Shown: piece by piece, positions 8,995 through 18,262 of the stretch
Numbering within the stretch: position 1 is the first letter of the stretch
How the letters are laid out: each line of letters begins with the position of its first letter
Assembly (NCBI GenBank): GCA_023715865.1
Contig: JAMBOW010000001.1
Span: 1,984,001-2,048,000 of the forward strand
Source of the DNA: Neobacillus mesonae
Lineage (GTDB): Bacteria > Bacillota > Bacilli > Paenibacillales > Paenibacillaceae
Direction of reading: 5' to 3'
Length of the DNA stretch: 64,000 nt
Translations under genes and position numbers: made by a program
The notes under the pieces: generated by a model
Databases searched by the model: none
Seen by the model: the letters and a program-made list of their open reading frames with translations, nothing else
Told to the model about the DNA's origin: nothing

Positions 8995-9945
8995 TTATGC
9001 ATTAGGGCTACCCTGCCATGATTTAATTACGCAATCACTCAGTGTCTCCATATATAGGGGATCGTTGTTAAGCGAATCGATCCGCATCAGACGCATATCG
9101 AGCTCCTTCGCAACGGCTTTCGCCTCAATGTCGAGATCATACAGCACTTCAAGATGATCAGAGACAAATCCAATCGGTGCAACGAGAACATCCTCAATCT
9201 GTTCTTTACTCAAGTCTTGCAGCGTGTCCAAAATATCCGGCCCAAGCCAAGGCGTCTCTGTGCGCCCTGCACTCTGCCATGTGAACTGCCAGCCGCTAAT
9301 ATTGGTCTGTTCTGCTATAGCCTTAGAGGTTTCGAGAAGCTGCTCCGGATATGGGTCGCCCATCTCCACAATTTTCTCCGGCAAGCTGTGGGCGCTAAAG
9401 AGCACACGAACCGAATCTCGTTTTGCTCCGGCTTCCACAAATTGTTCAAGCTTTGCGTTCACGCGCTTGGACAGAGCTTCGATCAGCTTAGGGTGCAGAT
9501 GGTAGGATTCAACAAAGCTCATTTCAATACCATGCTCTTCCGCTTTTGCCTTAGCTCTCTTAACGTAAGAGCCAATACTCATTATGGAATAATGCGGGGC
9601 AAGAACGATGCCTACCGCTCTTTTAATACCGTCCTTCGCCATTGCATCCACACCGTCTTCAATAAATGGACTTGCATGCTTCAGCCCCTGATAGCAGCGG
9701 AATTCCACGCCAGAAGTTCTTTCATCCTGTGCTAAAGTTTCCTGCAGGGCTGCAACCTGACTATTCGTATGTTCACGGAGAGGGAATACACCGCCGACAA
9801 TTGCCTCATAACGTTCGGTCAGCTCACGAAGCTGCTCTTCAGACGGCTTATTGCCTCTTCTAATGTGTGTGTAATACGCCTCTATGTCTTCCATACTTTG
9901 CGGTGTCCCGTATGACATTACAAGCACGCCTACTTGATTGCTCAT
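8995..9945 (-). CDS. hemH: Ferrochelatase (coproporphyrin III type)
   Basis: 316 residues of the class II chelatase family; it inserts iron into the porphyrin ring. In Gram-positives the substrate is coproporphyrin III (enzyme also called CpfC). Diagnostic blocks are VLVMSYGTPQSMEDIEAYYTHIRRG at the N-terminus, GLKHASPFIED, VLAPHYSIMSIGSY, the catalytic His in LFSAHSLPEK (~185) and the Glu in IGFVSDHLEVLYDLDIEA (~265). Length matches the Bacillus enzyme. It follows hemE by 24 bp, the classic Firmicute hemE-hemH pair. The third member of the Bacillus operon, hemY/hemG (coproporphyrinogen oxidase), is not in this window. Confidence 0.95.
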   Translation of the reverse strand: MSNQVGVLVMSYGTPQSMEDIEAYYTHIRRGNKPSEEQLRELTERYEAIVGGVFPLREHTNSQVAALQETLAQDERTSGVEFRCYQGLKHASPFIEDGVDAMAKDGIKRAVGIVLAPHYSIMSIGSYVKRAKAKAEEHGIEMSFVESYHLHPKLIEALSKRVNAKLEQFVEAGAKRDSVRVLFSAHSLPEKIVEMGDPYPEQLLETSKAIAEQTNISGWQFTWQSAGRTETPWLGPDILDTLQDLSKEQIEDVLVAPIGFVSDHLEVLYDLDIEAKAVAKELDMRLMRIDSLNNDPLYMETLSDCVIKSWQGSPNA

Positions 9946-9969
9946 TTTACTCCCACCTTGTCTGTATTG

Positions 9970-11028
9970 TTAAATATGTGCCTTCTGTGCCTTGAGCGCT
10001 TCTGCTGAGTATTCATGCACATAGTCTGTTAATTCCTTGAGTTTATCAATCGAAGCTTCCGGGAATAAGCCATGTCCCAGATTAAATATGTATCCAGGCT
10101 GCTGAATTCCTTCGTCAATAATACCTTTCGCGTATTGCTTAATCACTTCAATTGGCGCAGTAAGAATGTAAGGGTCCAGGTTTCCTTGAACAGCAAACTT
10201 ATTACTGAGTCTTCTTCGCCCTTCGCTGATGGATACTCTCCAATCCAGACCGACTACATTTGCATTAATGTCCGAGAGCAACGGAAGCAGCTCGCCGGAG
10301 CTGACACCCGGAAAATAGATCTTAGGAACATCTAAATCCGATAATTCGTCAAAGATACGCTTAATCGTCGGTAAAACATAAATCTTAAAATCTGCAGGAG
10401 CAAGTGCACCTACCCAGCTGTCAAACACCTGAAAGGCTTTTCCGCCGTTTTGAATCTGATTTCTTACATACGTAATCACCATATCTCCAAGCTTATCCAT
10501 CAATTTAAACCAAACCGCCGGTTCGCTATACATCATTTCTTTTGTACGTATGTAGCCTTTGGATGGACGACCCTCGATTAGATAGCTGGCAATCGTAAAT
10601 GGGGCTCCAGCGAAGGTTATAAGCGGAACGGACAGTTCCTTGTCCAAAATCCGAATCGTTTCCATGATGTGAGACAAGTCTTCTTCAACGTTAATCGGAC
10701 GAAGCTTCTCCACATCCGCAGAAGATCTGATCGGGTTATGAATGACAGGTCCCACGTCCTTAACAATGTCAAAATCGATGCCGATTGAAGCTACAGGATT
10801 CATAATATCTGAATATAAAATAGCTGCATCAACACCCAGCTTACGCACAGGCATCAATGTTACTTCAGCAGCCAGTTCAGGCTGCTTGCAAATCTCGAGC
10901 AGTGTATATTTCTCTTTGATCTTACGATAGTCAGGATCATAACGTCCTGCCTGCCGCATATACCATACAGGAACTTGTTCAACCGGCTGCTTGAAGCCAG
11001 CTTTTATCAAAGTGTCGTTATATGCCAT
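9970..11028 (-). CDS. hemE: Uroporphyrinogen decarboxylase
   Basis: 352 residues. It removes four acetate carboxyls from uroporphyrinogen III to give coproporphyrinogen III in haem synthesis. The signature PVWYMRQAGRY near residue 25 and the later GAPFTIASYLIEG, VFDSWVGAL and NLGHGLFPEA blocks make the family certain. The frame is open 28 codons further upstream, but the ATG at 11028 is preceded by GGAGG at a 7-bp distance and matches where homologs begin (MAYNDTLIKAGF), so the shorter start is chosen. First gene of the hemE-hemH unit; its promoter should lie in the 240-bp divergent spacer shared with the MFS gene. Confidence 0.95.
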   Translation of the reverse strand: MAYNDTLIKAGFKQPVEQVPVWYMRQAGRYDPDYRKIKEKYTLLEICKQPELAAEVTLMPVRKLGVDAAILYSDIMNPVASIGIDFDIVKDVGPVIHNPIRSSADVEKLRPINVEEDLSHIMETIRILDKELSVPLITFAGAPFTIASYLIEGRPSKGYIRTKEMMYSEPAVWFKLMDKLGDMVITYVRNQIQNGGKAFQVFDSWVGALAPADFKIYVLPTIKRIFDELSDLDVPKIYFPGVSSGELLPLLSDINANVVGLDWRVSISEGRRRLSNKFAVQGNLDPYILTAPIEVIKQYAKGIIDEGIQQPGYIFNLGHGLFPEASIDKLKELTDYVHEYSAEALKAQKAHI

Positions 11029-11269
11029 TTTTTGGCCTCCAATGAATGTCGTTTCTTTAATTTCCATTATGCCCTTTTTGAAAGTCGCTAACAAGTAAGG
11101 GAAATCGAACATCCGTTGACAATTGGATGAAGGTTCTCTAAAGCAAATGAATGCTGTCTGAAGAACCGATAAAGTACTTACTCATGAAAAGGCACGATCC
11201 GATTAGCCCTTAATTCGTGTGTTATACTAAAAGAATGGAAACACTCAACCGTAGAACAGCAGAAAGGAA

Positions 11270-12490
11270 GTGAAAGACGAACCATTGAACTCGTGGAAAA
11301 TAAATCTCATCGTACTATGGTTTGGCCAATTTCTCGTGAATGCAGGCATGACAATGGTGACTCCCTTCCTTTCTTTATACCTCGCTCAAGACCTCGGTTT
11401 AACAGGAGAGAGGGAGATTGGACTGTGGGCTGGATTTATTTTTGCTGCCAATTTTGTGACCTCATTTATTTTTCAGCCTCTATGGGGAAAGCTGGCGGAC
11501 AAGTATGGGCGTAAAATCATGCTGCTTCGCTCCGGTTTTGGAATGGCTATTGTTATTACCCTTATGGGTTTTGCACAAAACCCTTGGCACTTACTGTTCC
11601 TCAGACTGCTGAATGGTACCATCTCAGGATTCAATCCTGCTGCAGTGGCTCTTATTTCAGGAACTACACCGAAAGATAAAATGGGCTTTGCCATGGGGAC
11701 GGTACAATCCGGCCAAGTAGCAGGCACGATTTTAGGCCCGTTAATCGGCGGAATTTTAGCTGACCTCGTAGGCTTCAGACCTATTTTTTACATTACGGGT
11801 ACACTGATCTTCTCCGCTTCTCTGCTCGCTTTATTCTTGGTGAAAGAAAACTTTAACCGTGCAGAGGCAGCTCAAATGCCGGAACAATCCGTGCTCGGAG
11901 GGCTGCATGAGCTGACGAAAATACCTCAGCTGCCTGCTCTATTTGCGGTAACATTCCTGCTGCAATTTGCGATGATTAGTCCAATGTCGTTACTGCCGCT
12001 GTATGTCTTGGATTTACACGGCACTGCCGTAAATTTGGCTTTCTTCGCAGGTATGGTCAGCGCAGTGGCAGGAATATCCAATATGATTGCTTCCCCGCTG
12101 CTCGGTAAACTCAGCGACAGGATCGGCTCGCATCGGATTTTGACTTTTGCTCTTGTGGGAGCAGCGCTAACGTTAATCCCTCAAGCTTTCGTACAAAATG
12201 TGTGGCAGCTAATTCTCGTCCGGTTCCTGATGGGCATATTTATGGGCGGATTGCTGCCAAGTGTCAATTCACTCATACGTTCCTATACACCGGACGGAAT
12301 GGAAAGCCGCGCTTTTGGATTTAACAGCAGCACACTTGCCCTTGGCAACATGATCGGTGCCGTTGTGGGCGGCTTCCTATCTGGTTTCATCGGCATTGAA
12401 GGATTATTTATCGTATCTGGCTCCCTTCTCTTAATCAATGTCATATGGGTACGCCTAAAGCTGTACTCCGGGAAAATGATTTCGCGCTGA
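11270..12490 (+). CDS. MFS transporter, DHA1 drug-exporter type
   Basis: About 406 residues with 12 predicted membrane helices. The loop-2 motif GKLADKYGRKIML and the mid-protein repeat GKLSDRIGSHRI are the paired MFS signatures. GQVAGTILGPLIGGILADLVGFRPIF resembles motif C of drug:proton antiporters, so an efflux role at the membrane is likely; the substrate is not predictable. The GTG start overlaps closely with AGAAAGGAA, which is tight spacing; a TTG five codons later is an alternative. The gene is transcribed divergently from hemE and ends at a strong terminator, so it is probably monocistronic. A -10-like TATACT stands about 45 bp before the start. Confidence 0.88.
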   Translation: MKDEPLNSWKINLIVLWFGQFLVNAGMTMVTPFLSLYLAQDLGLTGEREIGLWAGFIFAANFVTSFIFQPLWGKLADKYGRKIMLLRSGFGMAIVITLMGFAQNPWHLLFLRLLNGTISGFNPAAVALISGTTPKDKMGFAMGTVQSGQVAGTILGPLIGGILADLVGFRPIFYITGTLIFSASLLALFLVKENFNRAEAAQMPEQSVLGGLHELTKIPQLPALFAVTFLLQFAMISPMSLLPLYVLDLHGTAVNLAFFAGMVSAVAGISNMIASPLLGKLSDRIGSHRILTFALVGAALTLIPQAFVQNVWQLILVRFLMGIFMGGLLPSVNSLIRSYTPDGMESRAFGFNSSTLALGNMIGAVVGGFLSGFIGIEGLFIVSGSLLLINVIWVRLKLYSGKMISR

Positions 12491-12513
12491 TTACTAGAAA
12501 AGCCAGTCTCAAA

Positions 12514-12560
12514 TAAAAAGGACATTCAGCCGCTTTCAAAGCGGTTAGAATGTCCTTTTT
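12514..12560 (+). terminator. Terminator of the MFS gene
   Basis: AAAAAGGACATTC and GAATGTCCTTTTT enclose a second small hairpin (CCGCTTTCAAAGCGG). T-rich on both strands. Confidence 0.9.
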
Positions 12561-12589
12561 ATATTGTCTGCCAACTGAATAAAATTAGA

Positions 12590-12606
12590 TGTTATATTTT
12601 ATAACA
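12590..12606 (+). promoter_or_regulatory. GlnR/TnrA-type nitrogen box upstream of asparaginase
   Basis: TGTTATATTTTATAACA fits the Bacillus GlnR/TnrA consensus TGTNA-N7-TNACA exactly and is a perfect 7-bp inverted repeat. It lies about 195 bp before the asparaginase start, inside the 310-bp gene-free stretch 12491-12800. The rest of that stretch is AT-rich; I see only the upstream terminator, this box, a TATAAC-like -10 near 12666 and the ribosome binding site AAGGAG before 12801. In B. subtilis the extracellular asparaginase gene ansZ is TnrA-controlled, so the site agrees with its target. Confidence 0.75.
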
Positions 12607-12800
12607 CAAATTATCATCCAAATCGTAAAATCCAGCTTCATTTTCATTCATTTTTGCGAATAAATATAACTTTTACTTCTAAAATCTAATTATTTCAATC
12701 ATTTATCTCTCTATTCCTATGTTTGTCATTTTACCTGACATGGTTATAGAATACATTTCAACAAGCGATTCCAACATTTACCTCTAAGGAGTGGGACTGT

Positions 12801-14015
12801 ATGAAACCTAACACTAAATCCAACCTGCACAAGCACTTTGCCATTTGGAGCACGGCTGCATTAACTGCTTTAACTCTCTCTATATCACCTGTTGCATCAA
12901 CAGCAAGTGCTGCCATCGTCGTACAAGGGACAACCTCACCCGTTCAGTCCACTGCACCTGTCCGCAATACAACAATTCCGCCTCTGACAGAGGCTGCCAA
13001 GACTTCTGAATTGCCTAACGTACTCGTTATAGGTACCGGCGGTACGATCGCAGGCCAGTCTACGGATGAAACCAGCTTTACAAATTACAGAGCAGGATCT
13101 CTTGCTATCGGAGACATGGTTGGCGCTCTGCCTAATGTGAACAAGCTTGCAGAAGTGAACACACTTCAGTTCGGCAATTCAGGCTCATCTGCTTATACGA
13201 TGGCAGATCTTTATGATCTTTCCTTATCCGTAGATACAGCGCTTGAAACATATGACAGTGTTGTCGTCACTACAGGAACTGACACCATGGAGGAAATCGC
13301 CTATTTCCTTGATCTGACCGTTCAAAGCGACAAGCCGGTTATCATTACAGGCTCCATGCGTCCATGGACAGTAATCGGCTCAGATGCACAAGCTAATCTT
13401 TTCAATGCAATTAAGCTTGCAGCAAGCAAACGAACGACTTCGTTTGGAACCGTGCTGATGCTGAATGATACTCTGCATTCTGCGCGCGGTGTAACCAAAG
13501 CAAACGACTATCGTACCGATACGTTTGAAACTCCGGTTCTGGGAGCGCTCGGATACATCGATGGTGATAACATTCGAATTTACCGTGCACCTGCCCGGGC
13601 AATGAAGCCTGAGGGCACTGCAAAGCCAGTCTTTGATTTGAGCAAGATTTCAAAAGGAAAACTGGCAAATACAAAAGTAGAAATTGCCATCTCCTATCAG
13701 CAAGCCGGGGGCGGTGCGATCAGCGGCTTTGTTGAAGACGGAGCTAAAGGCATCGTCACTTCAGGAACGGGAGCTGGCGGCATCTCAAGCGCCATGAGCG
13801 CGGAAAGAAGAGAAGCCATTGAAGATGGTGTAATCTTCGTAACCACGACTCGTACAGGTTCAGGAAGCGTCTATGGCGGAGGAGAAGGAATCATCTCAGG
13901 AGATAACCTCAGTGCTCAGCAAGCGCGTATCCTGCTGCTTTTGTCCTTATCCTTTACAGATGACTTCGATACGATTAAGACATGGTTTGAAACTTACGGT
14001 AAACCGGAAGTGTAA
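12801..14015 (+). CDS. Secreted type II L-asparaginase
   Basis: 404 residues. An N-terminal export signal (KSNLHKHFAIWSTAALTALTLS to about residue 38, ending ASA) is followed by a low-complexity linker and the asparaginase fold. The first catalytic Thr sits in VIGTGGTIAG (~75) and the second in VVTTGTDTMEE (~155), with the Lys-containing SMRPW/SDAQANLFNAIKLA region after it. It hydrolyses L-asparagine to aspartate and ammonia outside the membrane. It is related to B. subtilis AnsZ, which is about 30 residues shorter. Regulation by nitrogen status is suggested by the GlnR/TnrA box upstream. Monocistronic: terminators lie on both sides. Confidence 0.93.
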   Translation: MKPNTKSNLHKHFAIWSTAALTALTLSISPVASTASAAIVVQGTTSPVQSTAPVRNTTIPPLTEAAKTSELPNVLVIGTGGTIAGQSTDETSFTNYRAGSLAIGDMVGALPNVNKLAEVNTLQFGNSGSSAYTMADLYDLSLSVDTALETYDSVVVTTGTDTMEEIAYFLDLTVQSDKPVIITGSMRPWTVIGSDAQANLFNAIKLAASKRTTSFGTVLMLNDTLHSARGVTKANDYRTDTFETPVLGALGYIDGDNIRIYRAPARAMKPEGTAKPVFDLSKISKGKLANTKVEIAISYQQAGGGAISGFVEDGAKGIVTSGTGAGGISSAMSAERREAIEDGVIFVTTTRTGSGSVYGGGEGIISGDNLSAQQARILLLLSLSFTDDFDTIKTWFETYGKPEV

Positions 14016-14057
14016 TATCATCAGTAAAGAGGATCAAATTTACATTAAGTACAAATA

Positions 14058-14090
14058 AACCCTCGGATATGATTTCATCCGAGGGTGTTT
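14058..14090. terminator. Bidirectional terminator
   Basis: ACCCTCGGAT pairs with ATCCGAGGGT; T-rich on the plus strand and TTTATTTGT on the minus strand. It separates convergent asparaginase and methyltransferase genes. Confidence 0.85.
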
Positions 14091-14094
14091 CATC

Positions 14095-14727
14095 TTATTT
14101 TACATAAGCTATAGCTAGTCCATCATAAGCTGGAATCAGCGTACTGATCAATCTCTCATCCGAAGCCATCAACTCGTTAAATCTGCGTACAGCCTGAACT
14201 GAGGGGCCATTCTTCTCATCGTTTAATGTGCGACCACGTAAGAAACAATTATCTCCTATAATCAAGGCACCTGGGTTGGACAACTCGATCGCATACTCCA
14301 AATATAATAGGTAATTTAATTTATCCGCATCTATAAAGAAAAAGTCAAACTTCTTGCCCTCCTCTTTCAATTTGGCAAGACTATCCGCTGCAGGTCCGAT
14401 GCGATATTCAACACGGTCTTTGAATCCTGCCTTCGATAAATGCTCATAAGCAAGTGAAGCATATTCTTCTTTGATTTCCAAAGAGGTCAGCTTCCCCTTC
14501 TCACCCAAACCTCTTGATAGACATATGCCGCTGTAACCTCCAAGGGCACCAATCTCTAATACTTGTTCTGCACGGGATGTACGAACGAGCATCGTCAATA
14601 ATCGTCCATAAGCAGCAGCTACTGACACTTCGGGCATTCCCCGTTCCTTAATTGCTTCGAGCACTTCCTTCAGCATTTCATCCTCTTCATATAGATCCGC
14701 AACATAATCATCAGGTGTAATCATCAT
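14095..14727 (-). CDS. O-methyltransferase, family 3
   Basis: About 210 residues. SAM-binding motif I is VLEIGALGGYSGICLSRGL (~65-85). The acidic motif after strand 2 is TSLEIKEEYASLA, and FDFFFIDADKLNY (~130) holds the divalent-metal Asp typical of the catechol/caffeoyl-CoA O-methyltransferase family. The open frame continues 13 codons upstream, but AAGGAGG precedes the tandem ATG at 14727 (12 bp, a little long) and no ribosome binding site precedes the longer start. Cytosolic; acceptor unknown. It is divergent from the THUMP methyltransferase across a 220-bp spacer. Confidence 0.85.
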   Translation of the reverse strand: MMITPDDYVADLYEEDEMLKEVLEAIKERGMPEVSVAAAYGRLLTMLVRTSRAEQVLEIGALGGYSGICLSRGLGEKGKLTSLEIKEEYASLAYEHLSKAGFKDRVEYRIGPAADSLAKLKEEGKKFDFFFIDADKLNYLLYLEYAIELSNPGALIIGDNCFLRGRTLNDEKNGPSVQAVRRFNELMASDERLISTLIPAYDGLAIAYVK

Positions 14728-14812
14728 GGGATGTGAAATCCTCCTTAAATAACTTTCCTTCTTCATTCAATTGATTTATAATAAATGTTTGTTTTCACAT
14801 GCCGAAAATACG

Positions 14813-14947
14813 TTAGCAACACTTACGGCGCGTACTATATTGTACTGGTCCAAGCCTTGGCAAGCAAGGCTTGCTGGAAATATATTGGGGCATCCTATAT
14901 ACATAGGTCTAAATAGTATGCCACCAGGATGGAGCTGAAGCTATTCA
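14813..14947 (+). promoter_or_regulatory. Promoter and structured leader of the THUMP methyltransferase gene
   Basis: TTAGCA, 17 bp, TATATT is a plausible sigma-A promoter (14813-14841). The ~100-nt leader that follows can fold into two hairpins: CAAGCCTT/AAGGCTTG with a 7-nt loop, and GGCAT/ATGCC enclosing CCTAT-ATAC-ATAGG. I do not recognise a known riboswitch, T-box or RNase P RNA in it. Confidence 0.45.
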
Positions 14948-16093
14948 ATGCAACCTTTGCAATTAATTGCCACCACACCGATGGGACTCGAATCAATTGT
15001 CTCCCGAGAATTAAAGCTGCTTGGTTACGAGGATATCCAGGTTGAAAACGGGAGGGTTACGTTTGCAGCCGATTTTATCGATATTGCCCGTTGCAATTTG
15101 TGGCTGCGGAGCGCGGATCGAATCCTCGTTAAAGTGGGCGAATTTAAAGCTACCACATTTGATGAACTGTTTGAAGGAACCAAAGCCCTCCCTTGGCAGG
15201 ATTGGATTCCTCAAAACGGCGAGTTCCCTGTAGAAGGCAGATCTCATAAATCTCAGCTGAGCAGCGTACCTGCATCTCAGGGCATCGTTAAAAAAGCCAT
15301 CGTCGAAAAATTGAAGCAAACTTACCATACCGAATGGTTTCCGGAAAATGGCGCACGCTTTGTAATCGAGGTTAATCTTCATAACGATGTGGCGCTGCTG
15401 ACGCTCGACACAAGTGGTGCAGGGCTGCACAAACGCGGCTATCGTAAGCTGGTTACTGAGGCACCTCTCAAAGAAACACTGGCAGCTGCCTTGATTCAGC
15501 TCAGCAGATGGGGACCGCACCGTCCTTTTTATGATCCTTTCTGCGGATCTGGAACTCTGCTCGTTGAAGCCGCCATGATCGGATGGAATATCGCTCCGGG
15601 ACTTCGCCGTTCCTTCAACAGTGAGCACTGGCCGCTTGTATCCAAAGAACTGTGGGATGAAGCCCGTGAGGAAGCCTTTGATTCTGTTAAAGACGATGTT
15701 CCACTGCAAATCGCGGGAAGCGACATCGATCGAAGCGCAATTGAAGTTGCTGAAGCCGCAGTAAAGAGCGCAGGATTCGCCAAGGAAATCAAACTGGACG
15801 TTCTTCCCGTATCCAAAGTCCGTTTATCCGGAGAATATGGTTGTCTGATTACAAACCCTCCATATGGGGAGCGGCTCAGTGAACAAACCGAAGTTGAAAA
15901 GCTAACACGTCAGCTTGGAAGAGTAGCGGCTGAAGTGCCTACTTGGTCATTTTTTGCCATTACTTCAAGCAAATCGTTTGAACGCCACTTCAATAAAAAG
16001 GCCGATAAACGGAGAAAGCTTTTTAACGGCCGGATCGAGACTCAATACTATCAATTTTTAGGACCACTGCCGCAAAGACCAAATAGAGACTAG
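14948..16093 (+). CDS. THUMP-domain class I RNA methyltransferase (YpsC/RlmL-like)
   Basis: 381 residues. An N-terminal ferredoxin-like plus THUMP RNA-binding region (~1-165) is followed by a Rossmann methyltransferase domain. Motif I is FYDPFCGSGTLLVEAAMI (~195), motif II region IAGSDIDRSAIEVA (~255), and the catalytic NPPY lies in CLITNPPYGERLSE (~300). This order and the NPPY motif mark guanine-N2 methyltransferases acting on 23S rRNA, like the N-terminal half of E. coli RlmL and B. subtilis YpsC. Cytosolic, acting on pre-ribosomal RNA. GATGGAGC stands a few bases before the ATG. It ends 10 bp before a strong terminator. Confidence 0.9.
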   Translation: MQPLQLIATTPMGLESIVSRELKLLGYEDIQVENGRVTFAADFIDIARCNLWLRSADRILVKVGEFKATTFDELFEGTKALPWQDWIPQNGEFPVEGRSHKSQLSSVPASQGIVKKAIVEKLKQTYHTEWFPENGARFVIEVNLHNDVALLTLDTSGAGLHKRGYRKLVTEAPLKETLAAALIQLSRWGPHRPFYDPFCGSGTLLVEAAMIGWNIAPGLRRSFNSEHWPLVSKELWDEAREEAFDSVKDDVPLQIAGSDIDRSAIEVAEAAVKSAGFAKEIKLDVLPVSKVRLSGEYGCLITNPPYGERLSEQTEVEKLTRQLGRVAAEVPTWSFFAITSSKSFERHFNKKADKRRKLFNGRIETQYYQFLGPLPQRPNRD

Positions 16094-16100
16094 GTTTTAA

Positions 16101-16138
16101 AAAAAAAGAGTAAACGCTCATTCGTTTACTCTTTTTTT
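16101..16138. terminator. Terminator
   Basis: AAAAAAAGAGTAAACG pairs with CGTTTACTCTTTTTTT, a 16-bp perfect stem. Confidence 0.92.
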
Positions 16139-16214
16139 CAGCCCAATAATAAACAACAGGACCTAGAGATATAATGTACCTTATAACAAGTTCCATAAAA
16201 GGGGGAATAATGCC

Positions 16215-18194
16215 TTGTCTAAGGCGAAAAGCGCACCGCCCTATGCTTCTTCCCGATATGGGGAGCTGACGCGTTCACGTTTCTTTTATTATGTAGTGTT
16301 TATCTTCGTTATGATCCTTAAGCTGGGCTTCTTTCACAGCCAATTAAATGCCCGCAATATCGATATGAACTTTCTCGACTATGTCATTACTTTCGGATCT
16401 TTGTTGCTTGTGTCCTTCTGGGTATTATGGCTGCCGCTTCGCGGGAGATTTCCATCTTTAATTATACTTAACCTGCTGCTCAGTTCCTTGATCTATGCTG
16501 ATCTCGTCTATTATCGTTATTTTCAGGATTTTATCACCATCCCGGTTCTGCTGCAGGCCGGTCAGCTTAACTCGCTTGGCGACAGCATTGCTTCACTGTT
16601 AAAGATTTCTGATCTATGGTTCTTCGCAGATCTTTCGCTTCTTGCAGTTTATGGTCTGTATATGATTTTCCGTTCTGGACGTAAACGCTCTCTAAGGTCT
16701 GCTTCTCATCATAATAAGAAACACTCGAATTGGCAGCGGTTTATCAGTGGCACGCTTGCCTTTGCCATCGGTGCCGCTCTTACGTTTGGACCTATCGAAT
16801 TTTATAATCGAACATGGGCAGTCGGCCTTTTTAACGGTAACTGGTGGAACCTCAGCTTATATAATGTCACGGGTTTACTCGGCTTTCACGGTTATGATAT
16901 TTATCGGTATAACAAGGAACGACAGAACAGTCAAGCAAACTTGACCGATGAAGAAATGAATGAGGTTACATCGTTTTTTGCAAAAAAGCAGCAGCAAGCT
17001 GCCAAAGCCGTCACCTCTGACTCATTTGGTCAATATAAGGACAAAAACGTAATGATTATCCAAGTCGAAGCGTTCATGAATTTTGTTATCAACAAAAGCA
17101 TTAATGATGTGGAGATTACTCCTAACTTCAATGCGCTGATGAGGGACAGCCTGTATTTCAAAAACTTTTACCATCAAACAGGACAAGGACGCACCTCCGA
17201 TGCCGACCTATCAACCAATACGTCTCTGCACCCTCTCCCGACTGGTTCTGTTTTTACTCGTTACCCGGATCATATGTATGATTCCCTTTCCTCTATTCTT
17301 GGATCGAACGGATACCATACTGCAGCCTACCATGCTTATGAGAGCAGCTTTTGGAACCGGTATACGATGTATAACAACATGGGGTACGACGAATTTGTCA
17401 GCAAAAATGATTATGAAATGGATGAAGCTATCGGCTGGTCACTAGGGGATAAGTCGTTTTTCAGACAATCAATCGACCATCTGGTTCAAGTCAATGAGGA
17501 TCCCTTCTATGCTTTCATGATTACCCTGACAAGTCATCATCCCTACTCTCTTCCCGCCTCCGCGCTCGAACTGGACGTAGGGCAATTTGAAGGAACTACT
17601 TTTGGTAATTACCTGCAGTCTCTGCATTATACAGATGCTGCGCTTGGTCAACTCGTGGAGCGCTTGAAGCAGGAAGGATTATGGGAGGATACTATCCTTA
17701 TGATTTATGGCGATCATGATAATTCGTTAAAGGAAAAAAGCGACTACGAGGCTTTCCTCGGAAGACCTGTCAGCGACATGGAGATGCATCAAATAATGAA
17801 TCAGGTTCCTTTTCTCGTACATTTGCCTGATGATGATCATTCAGGAGTATATCTTGAGCCAGCAGGCCAAATGGATATCTCACCAACCCTCCTGCATCTC
17901 CTTGGAATTAATACAGATTCGTATTATTTAATGGGTCATGATCTGCTGAATACAAGAAACCGAACCATTGTTCTTCGTACAGGTGCCTTTGCGACGAGAG
18001 AGCTGTACTACATCCCTTCGGACGACTATCTGTTTGAACACGGAAACTGCTATGAGATGAAGTCTGGCGAGAAGACAGACATTAACGCTTGCAAAGCCGA
18101 GTTTGATGCCGGTAAAAATGAGCTGGCCATTTCAGATCGTGTCATCACCTATGATCTGATATCTAAACTTCGATCTTCGACTGCGAATAAATAA
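16215..18194 (+). CDS. Lipoteichoic acid synthase family protein
   Basis: 659 residues. Five N-terminal membrane helices (~20-220) are followed by an extracellular alkaline-phosphatase/sulfatase domain. The nucleophile is the Thr in HQTGQGRTSDADLS (~325). The metal site continues with VMIIQVEAF (~278), MITLTSHHPY (~445) and MIYGDHDNSLKE (~500). LtaS-type enzymes move glycerol phosphate from phosphatidylglycerol onto the lipoteichoic acid chain. Which paralog role (LtaS, YfnI, YqgS, YvgJ types) it fills cannot be told. The start is TTG at 16215, 9 bp after AAGGGGG; the ATG at 16210 is in another frame. Monocistronic between two strong terminators. Confidence 0.92.
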   Translation: MSKAKSAPPYASSRYGELTRSRFFYYVVFIFVMILKLGFFHSQLNARNIDMNFLDYVITFGSLLLVSFWVLWLPLRGRFPSLIILNLLLSSLIYADLVYYRYFQDFITIPVLLQAGQLNSLGDSIASLLKISDLWFFADLSLLAVYGLYMIFRSGRKRSLRSASHHNKKHSNWQRFISGTLAFAIGAALTFGPIEFYNRTWAVGLFNGNWWNLSLYNVTGLLGFHGYDIYRYNKERQNSQANLTDEEMNEVTSFFAKKQQQAAKAVTSDSFGQYKDKNVMIIQVEAFMNFVINKSINDVEITPNFNALMRDSLYFKNFYHQTGQGRTSDADLSTNTSLHPLPTGSVFTRYPDHMYDSLSSILGSNGYHTAAYHAYESSFWNRYTMYNNMGYDEFVSKNDYEMDEAIGWSLGDKSFFRQSIDHLVQVNEDPFYAFMITLTSHHPYSLPASALELDVGQFEGTTFGNYLQSLHYTDAALGQLVERLKQEGLWEDTILMIYGDHDNSLKEKSDYEAFLGRPVSDMEMHQIMNQVPFLVHLPDDDHSGVYLEPAGQMDISPTLLHLLGINTDSYYLMGHDLLNTRNRTIVLRTGAFATRELYYIPSDDYLFEHGNCYEMKSGEKTDINACKAEFDAGKNELAISDRVITYDLISKLRSSTANK

Positions 18195-18214
18195 CCTGCG
18201 ATTCTTAGAAATCA

Positions 18215-18246
18215 AAAACCCCCGTTCATGAATGAACGGGGGTTAA
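18215..18246. terminator. Bidirectional terminator
   Basis: AACCCCCGTTCAT pairs with ATGAACGGGGGTT, a 13-bp stem with a 2-nt centre. Serves the convergent LTA synthase and the 99-residue gene. Confidence 0.9.
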
Positions 18247-18262
18247 AGGTATGCAGGTACAT

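Noticed and set aside
11029..11112. Longer hemE start (28 extra codons)
   Set aside because: The ATG at 11028 has GGAGG at correct spacing and the protein begins there in homologs; the extension resembles no family sequence.
14815..14947. RNase P RNA (rnpB), which lies near ypsC in B. subtilis
   Set aside because: Too short (~100 nt) and none of the conserved P4 or type-B start sequences are present.
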